Of a DNA stretch of 8,193 nucleotides, positions 5,391 to 8,193 are shown piece by piece. The stretch's first letter is position 1; the number at the start of each line of letters is the position of its first letter. The notes below the pieces were generated by a model. The model worked only from the letters and a program-made list of their open reading frames with translations. It was not told the DNA's origin and ran no database searches. Source of the stretch: JBDNDK01 sp046719185. GTDB lineage: Bacteria > Armatimonadota > UBA5829. The position numbers were made by a program, and so were the translations under genes. The stretch covers positions 1 through 8,193 of the forward strand of contig JBDNDK010000106.1 of NCBI GenBank assembly GCA_046719185.1. Direction: 5' to 3'.

Positions 5391-7928
5391 GTTCACTAAA
5401 TCTTCCCATAGATTAGAAAAGTTGTCTGTTTGTTCTGATACTGATGATTCAACAAGGCTTTTTATTAGAATTACTGTTGTTCCATAACTGCCGGTTTTTA
5501 GCATAATTCTATCTGCAACATCAAGCATTATGCTGTATCCCATTCCAAGCGATCTTCTTGTTGAAAAACCTCTCTGCAGAGTTGCTTGTGGTAATATCAA
5601 AGATTCAATTCCTGGACCTCTATCTGATACACCAACCCAAAGTTCATTTTCTTCTGTTATTCCAGCATATACTGTGCCATTTGAACCATGTTTTATTGAA
5701 TTGGTAATTGCTTCTCCAACAGCAATCATAAAAGACTCAATAGCAGAATCAGCCATTCCTTTTTCTCTGCATAAATCTTCAACTTTATCTCTAGCAATTG
5801 AGATTTCATAAGCATTTTTAACTGGTACCTTCATATTAGATTTAGATATAAATCTTCTAATTTCAACAGCATCACACACATCAAGTTTTCCATCTGTAAC
5901 AGAAAGAATAGTATCTCTGTAGAATTTTCTCTTTTGAGCTTCAAGCTGTTTTTCCATTTTTCTTCTTTGCTGTTCGGCTCTTTTTCTTTCAGTTACATCT
6001 CTAGCAATGGCAAGAACAATTGTATGATCATCAGATGACTTATAGGAAACCATGCTGATTTCTGTATCAACTTTATGTCCATCTTTATGATTGAATACCC
6101 AAGAAAAGTTTTCGCCTTTACCACTGCAGCTGACATCCATTATGTGTTTTTCAAGTTTTTGTTTTGAAGTCAAATTTGTATTTGGCTGGTGTTCAGGACT
6201 TATTTCAATTAATGATCTTCCTAATTGCTCAGAGGGAGAGTAACCTAGCACCTTTTCTACAGTTGGATTTACAGCTGTAACTACGTAATTTGCTAGCAAA
6301 AATACCATATGAGGACTATGTTCAAATAATAGTCTATATCTTTCTTCGCTCACTTGCAGATCTTTTTCAGATTGTTTTCTTGCACTAATATCTCTCACAA
6401 CAGCAAGTATTCTTTGTTTTCCTTCAATAAGAGCAAGTTTTAAGTTCACTTCTACCCAAAATAGCTTTCCATCTTTTCTTTTTGCAAGCCATTCAAAAAG
6501 CTGAGGTTTACCTTCTGCTGCTGCTCTTACAAATTCTAAAGCATTTGCAAGTGAATATGGTGGCACACCAAGACTAACATCATCAATAGTGAGATTTCTT
6601 GCTTCAGCAATAGTGTAACCATAAAGCTCACACATTTTTTCATTAACATCTATAATTGAACCGTCATTAATATCTTGTATAAAAATGGCATCATTAACAG
6701 CATTAAAGATTGATCTATATGTTGCCATTGATTTCCTTAATTCTTCTTCAGCTCTTTTTCTTTCTGTTATAGCGATATGCAGAACAACAATGCTTCCTTC
6801 AGCAGAATTCATAGGTGTTGCTCTCATCAAAAACCATCTTTTTTTATCTTTTGTTAGGCATGGATATTCAATTTCAAATTCTTTCAAGTTACCTAATGAT
6901 ACTGCTTTCATTCCTGCTAAAGCTGCCTCGCTATACATTGCCAACTCACCTTTAACAGATTTACATGCATTGTAGTAATTTTCACCAACAGCATTCCTTC
7001 CTAAAGGTAAACTTTCACAATATTCATTGCTAAAATTCTTCCATGCTTCATTTACTTGAATAATTACTCCATTTTTATCTAAAACTGCTATGTGTGCAGC
7101 CAAAGAATCCTGAACAGCTTTTATAAACTCTTCTCTTTCTTTTAACTTTTTTTCATTCTTTTTATGATTAGTAATGTCTAAAATACTGAGCATTACACCC
7201 GGTTTACCTTCATGAGATACAATGTTTGATTGCAACTCATATTCTCTAAGCTCACCAGATTTATGATATATTCTTATTTCAAATTTTTCATTTAATAATT
7301 CATTTCTATAACATTTTAGGGCAGTATCCACATCATCGGGATGAATTCTAGAGAGAATGTCCACATGCTTAATTTCTTTTTCTGTGTATCCAAACAAATC
7401 AGATATCTTCTTATTTGCAAAAACAACTTTTTCATCTTGTATTATCAAGATTCCTGTTAATGATGAGTCAACTAATGCTTTATAATTTGCTCTAGCTTCA
7501 TTAGCAGATTCTTGTATGTCGAATTTTTGGGTAATGTCTGTGCTTACACATCTTATTCCATTAATATTATCCTCTTCAATTATAGGAAAGAAGCTAGTTT
7601 CTAGAATTTTTACTTTTCTATCATATGAATGTATTCTTGAGACTATATTGAGAATTGGTTTTTTGTTTTTTAATATAGTTTCTATGATATTTTGTATTTT
7701 CTGAGGTTCATTTAGTGAAATTATTTCGCAAGCTTTTTTGCCAATAATATTTTTTGCTGATGTGCCTAATATTTTTTCAATAGCAAGGTTAGAATAACAA
7801 ATTTTTATATTGAGATCTATTTCCCATACCCAATCCCTAATAGAGTCAATTCTATCTATTTGTATAGTATTTTTTATAGAATTATTTATTTCAATATTCA
7901 TATTATTGTTTTTATTAAACTCGTTCAT
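5388..7928 (-). CDS. Penta-PAS sensor protein with RsbW/anti-sigma type ATPase domain
   Basis: This is an 846-residue cytosolic sensor with no signal peptide or membrane helix. Five PAS/PAC units lie near residues 25-135, 145-257, 265-392, 400-520 and 526-650; four of their ends carry the D-I/V-(T/S)-x-(R/H)-K type exit (DITNHKK, ITERKRAEE, DISARKQSE, DVTERKRAE). A short basic coiled coil (650-668) and a linker (FYRDTILSVTDGK, from about 669) lead to a GHKL ATPase domain at about 700-822. It has an N-box EAITNSIKHG (E739, N743), a G1 box DRGPGI (769-774) and a G2 box SLGMG (793-797). I find no H-box for a phosphoacceptor histidine, and the ATPase resembles the RsbW/SpoIIAB serine kinase group more than a two-component kinase. 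It may phosphorylate a STAS antagonist or switch partners. The start is uncertain: ATG 7928 is used, TTG 7943 would add five residues, and neither has a clear Shine-Dalgarno site. The upstream gene ends 17 nt away. Confidence 0.85.
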   Translation of the reverse strand: MNEFNKNNNMNIEINNSIKNTIQIDRIDSIRDWVWEIDLNIKICYSNLAIEKILGTSAKNIIGKKACEIISLNEPQKIQNIIETILKNKKPILNIVSRIHSYDRKVKILETSFFPIIEEDNINGIRCVSTDITQKFDIQESANEARANYKALVDSSLTGILIIQDEKVVFANKKISDLFGYTEKEIKHVDILSRIHPDDVDTALKCYRNELLNEKFEIRIYHKSGELREYELQSNIVSHEGKPGVMLSILDITNHKKNEKKLKEREEFIKAVQDSLAAHIAVLDKNGVIIQVNEAWKNFSNEYCESLPLGRNAVGENYYNACKSVKGELAMYSEAALAGMKAVSLGNLKEFEIEYPCLTKDKKRWFLMRATPMNSAEGSIVVLHIAITERKRAEEELRKSMATYRSIFNAVNDAIFIQDINDGSIIDVNEKMCELYGYTIAEARNLTIDDVSLGVPPYSLANALEFVRAAAEGKPQLFEWLAKRKDGKLFWVEVNLKLALIEGKQRILAVVRDISARKQSEKDLQVSEERYRLLFEHSPHMVFLLANYVVTAVNPTVEKVLGYSPSEQLGRSLIEISPEHQPNTNLTSKQKLEKHIMDVSCSGKGENFSWVFNHKDGHKVDTEISMVSYKSSDDHTIVLAIARDVTERKRAEQQRRKMEKQLEAQKRKFYRDTILSVTDGKLDVCDAVEIRRFISKSNMKVPVKNAYEISIARDKVEDLCREKGMADSAIESFMIAVGEAITNSIKHGSNGTVYAGITEENELWVGVSDRGPGIESLILPQATLQRGFSTRRSLGMGYSIMLDVADRIMLKTGSYGTTVILIKSLVESSVSEQTDNFSNLWEDLVN

Positions 7929-7945
7929 CTTTGATTTTGTCAAAA

Positions 7946-8193
7946 TTAATTTTGCATTTTTCTTTGAAAGAAATCTAAAACGGCATCTCTTGTTGTTTTT
8001 CCAGAATCTGATGAAAAGATATATTTATTCAGAATTGGTGATGTTTCTGCATAATATTTTTCAGTTGCAAAAGATATTATTTGGTTATTATCAATTTCTT
8101 TGTTATCAATAAATAGTTTGTTATCTATAATTTTAAAACCAGAAAAAGCCCAATTTGTATTTTTGGTAAGTGTCAAGATATCTTCAACTTTTA
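7946..8193 (-). CDS. C-terminal part of an unrecognised protein, cut by the window edge
   Basis: The frame is open from the right edge to a TAA at 7946-7948, giving about 82 residues of a longer protein. A TTG at 8176 is in frame, but the frame continues upstream without a stop (KVEDI before it), so that TTG is probably internal. The visible part is polar, rich in Asn, Lys, Ile and Asp, and ends in RDAVLDFFQRKMQN. It has no cysteine, membrane helix or motif I recognise. It ends 17 nt before the sensor ATG (2 nt before the alternative TTG) on the same strand, so the two genes are probably one operon and translationally coupled. It could be a signalling partner of the sensor, but nothing in the sequence shows this, and I do not see STAS-like features in it. 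Confidence 0.6.
   Translation of the reverse strand, partial: KVEDILTLTKNTNWAFSGFKIIDNKLFIDNKEIDNNQIISFATEKYYAETSPILNKYIFSSDSGKTTRDAVLDFFQRKMQN

Noticed and set aside
5530..8112. Several + strand frames opposite the PAS sensor gene and its upstream neighbour
   Set aside because: They lie antisense to five recognisable PAS domains and the ATPase motifs, and their products show no domain.
1..8193. CRISPR arrays, tRNA or rRNA genes, insertion sequences, phage genes
   Set aside because: No spaced direct repeats, cloverleaf sequences, transposase or phage-type frames were seen on either strand.

Overview
The window is AT-rich chromosomal DNA. It holds six protein genes, one of them cut by the right edge, and no RNA gene, CRISPR array, insertion sequence or phage gene that I can see. 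The host looks like a low-GC, Gram-negative (diderm) bacterium. The main evidence is a secreted protein with a PEP-CTERM sorting tail (VPEPST, a short hydrophobic helix, RRRK), a system known only from bacteria with an outer membrane and usually linked to exopolysaccharide or biofilm. Ribosome binding sites such as GAGGTG, GGTGATC and AGGAGA match an ordinary bacterial 16S 3' end. I cannot name a phylum from this stretch.

Layout. Positions 4-32 hold a rho-independent terminator for a gene left of the window on the + strand. Positions 65-889 (-) encode the PEP-CTERM protein. The 287-bp divergent spacer at 890-1176 carries a candidate sigma-54 type promoter for the PEP-CTERM gene and several inverted repeats. 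Positions 1177-3012 (+) encode a fused PabB-PabC protein, which turns chorismate plus ammonia into 4-aminobenzoate for folate. After a 232-bp spacer with three dyads comes a two-gene operon: an NfeD-like membrane protein (3245-3826) and a flotillin/SPFH protein (3853-5334), a known membrane-microdomain pair. A perfect 15-bp stem at 5346-5390 lies between the convergent flotillin and sensor genes and contains the sensor's stop codon. Positions 5388-7928 (-) encode a soluble protein with five PAS domains ending in an RsbW/anti-sigma type ATPase domain, not a normal histidine-kinase core. Just upstream on the same strand, an unrecognised CDS runs off the right edge and is probably co-transcribed with the sensor.

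How the genes relate. The genes do not form one pathway. Folate precursor synthesis, envelope microdomain organisation and signal sensing sit side by side. Two points stand out. The PEP-CTERM gene has a possible sigma-54 promoter with an upstream dyad at enhancer-like distance, which fits the known link between PEP-CTERM systems and RpoN/PrsK-PrsR regulation. The penta-PAS protein lacks a visible phosphoacceptor histidine, so it probably signals by serine/threonine phosphorylation or partner switching and not by phosphorelay. No exosortase, PrsK/PrsR, STAS partner or sigma factor is present in the window to confirm either idea.
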